From Sulfurovum lithotrophicum (lineage in GTDB: Bacteria > Campylobacterota > Campylobacteria > Campylobacterales > Sulfurovaceae): 64,000 nt of DNA. The translations under genes and the position numbers were made by a program. The stretch lies in contig NZ_CP011308.1 of assembly GCF_000987835.1 (NCBI RefSeq), forward strand, positions 1,364,001-1,428,000, written 5' to 3'. Below, one piece after another: positions 63,119 to 64,000 of the stretch (within the stretch, counting starts at the first letter, position 1; every line of letters begins with the position of its first letter). The notes beneath the pieces are model-generated. The model was not told the DNA's origin. It saw nothing but the letters and a program-made list of their open reading frames with translations, and searched no databases.

Positions 63119-63442
63119 TTATAGTCCTATGCCACTATCAACCAGGCGGCGATACGCTTCATCATAAACGATACCGCCGGCTCTTGGTCCGACAGCAATC
63201 AGTTCCACTATCTGTATTTCGTTATTTTTGACACGTATGACCATTCTTATCGTGGCATTTGCAATATATATTTTTCGACATTCCGAAAGTAGATTGTCTC
63301 CCAGGTTTTCAAGGGGAAGACTTACAAGAAAAGGATTGACCTTTAATTTTTCTATGTAGGCATCCACTTCTAAAAACTCGTCATCAGACAATGCTTCCAG
63401 ATCTTCAAAAACTTCCGGATAATACTGGATCTTAAATGGCAT
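63119..63442 (-). CDS. RelE/ParE-family toxin, third pair
   Basis: A 107-residue protein. IQYYPEVFEDLEALSDDEF and NLLSECRKIYIANATIRMVIRV fit the RelE/ParE fold, with VGPRAGGIVYDEAYRRL near the C-terminus as in the GxRxxxxVYxxA motif of related toxins. It overlaps the antitoxin gene end by 11 bases. Confidence 0.88.
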   Translation of the reverse strand: MPFKIQYYPEVFEDLEALSDDEFLEVDAYIEKLKVNPFLVSLPLENLGDNLLSECRKIYIANATIRMVIRVKNNEIQIVELIAVGPRAGGIVYDEAYRRLVDSGIGL

Positions 63443-63737
63443 GCTTTATCTTTGACCTTCTCTGTTTTGCATATTCATCATAATCGAGCAGTTCTCTTTT
63501 GCCATCACCTATACGCTCATGTACCATTTGCTGAATACTAAGATCTTCTGCTAAGTTCGCCAGCATTTTAATACGTTCATATTCTGCGATGCTGATCACA
63601 ACGGCTTCTGGTTTATTGTTCTTTACAATAGCAAGTTTTTCAACACTTCCTTTAATGATCTTGGAAATAAAACCACCAAATCCTTTTGCAAATTCTGTTG
63701 AAGGGATCAGCTCTTCTGTTGTATAAGAGACTTTCAT
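63432..63737 (-). CDS. Phd/YefM-like antitoxin, third pair
   Basis: A 101-residue protein. IPSTEFAKGFGGFISKII and KLAIVKNNKPEAVVISIAEYERI form the Phd/YefM DNA-binding fold; the charged C-terminus (65-101) is the toxin-binding part. It precedes its toxin gene on the same strand. Confidence 0.9.
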   Translation of the reverse strand: MKVSYTTEELIPSTEFAKGFGGFISKIIKGSVEKLAIVKNNKPEAVVISIAEYERIKMLANLAEDLSIQQMVHERIGDGKRELLDYDEYAKQRRSKIKHAI

Positions 63738-63758
63738 AAAAATCCTTTTAAATTCTTT

Positions 63759-63772
63759 ATTATACGTATAAT
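63759..63772. promoter_or_regulatory. Palindromic operator over the -10 box of the third TA pair
   Basis: ATTATACGTATAAT is a perfect 14-base palindrome that contains the TATAAT box on minus, about 22 bases before the antitoxin ATG. This is where autorepression by an antitoxin is expected. Confidence 0.6.
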
Positions 63773-63923
63773 AGCACGTACAATGTTAAGTGTTCATTAA
63801 AATAGTTCAGTTGTTCTAGTTCCTCATCGATTGACAATGTGATACATACCAGGATATATTATTCTATGCTTCCGTGCCATTATGTCACCTTTATGAGATA
63901 CAAAGAATATAGCAGAATTATTT

Positions 63924-63961
63924 AAGTTTTATTCCCTAAGTGGGGTCAGACCCCTTTTCCG
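63924..63961 (+). repeat. Direct repeat copy B with GGGGTCAGACCCC palindrome
   Basis: AAGTTTTATTCCCTAA, then GTGGGGTCAGACCCC. The core at 63942-63954 is a perfect inverted repeat around one A. With copy A at 62967-63004 it brackets the third toxin-antitoxin pair. Similar cores occur in REP elements mobilised by Y1-type transposases; no such transposase is in the window. Confidence 0.65.
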
Positions 63962-64000
63962 GTACCGCACCCTTGCCTCATCGCCATATCACAGAGACTA

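Overview
The window reads as chromosomal DNA of a chemolithotrophic Campylobacterota (Epsilonproteobacteria), closest in style to Sulfurovum or Sulfurimonas. This rests on the ubiX-coaD-tmk, hisS, speA-cysE-aminotransferase order, a carboxynorspermidine-type dehydrogenase for polyamines, promoters made of a TATAAT box without an obvious -35, and tightly overlapping operons. The assignment is made from gene content and style only, not from a database search.

Layout. 1-4.2 kb: an outer-membrane barrel gene cut by the window edge, then a Pqi-type MCE lipid-transport operon in which PqiA is split into two proteins. 4.2-12 kb: a DAGK-like lipid kinase, a GH20 hexosaminidase facing a NamZ-type muramidase across an inverted palindromic repeat pair, a Pif1-like helicase overlapping an RNase T2, a CitE-like lyase and an MltB transglycosylase. 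12-16.7 kb: pcm, Memo-like and radical SAM genes, then a membrane GGDEF/EAL protein. 16.7-19.7 kb: two divergent DASS anion transporters. 19.7-27.1 kb: a pyruvate dehydrogenase island (acyl-CoA synthetase, E2, acyl carrier protein, E1 alpha, E1 beta), divergent from an octanoyl/lipoate transferase, lipoyl synthase and, facing them, an AhpD-like protein. 27.2-41.3 kb: a tRNA nucleotidyltransferase gene carrying a palindromic repeat inside its reading frame, a PEBP protein, a hybrid kinase, an Fbp-like ABC importer led by a lectin-fold protein, an AraC regulator, a nitroreductase, a DksA-like protein, a rhodanese, and an MddA-like methyltransferase overlapping a PepSY membrane protein. 41.7-54 kb: housekeeping genes, an Mla-type MCE operon and a patatin phospholipase. 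54-60.2 kb: DedA, an AEC carrier, a toxin-antitoxin pair, a polyamine dehydrogenase, PgeF and RodA. 60.2-64 kb: a tRNA(CAT) two bases after rodA, followed by AT-rich accessory DNA with four small toxin-antitoxin-like pairs, decayed fragments and repeats.

Functional threads. Two MCE systems (Pqi and Mla) point to heavy investment in envelope lipid traffic. GH20, NamZ, MltB, PgeF and RodA all handle peptidoglycan. The PDH island carries its own acyl carrier protein and lipoylation genes but no E3. SpeA and the carboxynorspermidine-type dehydrogenase belong to one polyamine route. Several genes (pqiA, the citE-like gene, the lipoyl transferase, cca, the araC-like gene, mlaE and the AEC carrier) have a TATAAT-like box only 5-7 bases before the start codon and no Shine-Dalgarno, which suggests leaderless mRNAs.
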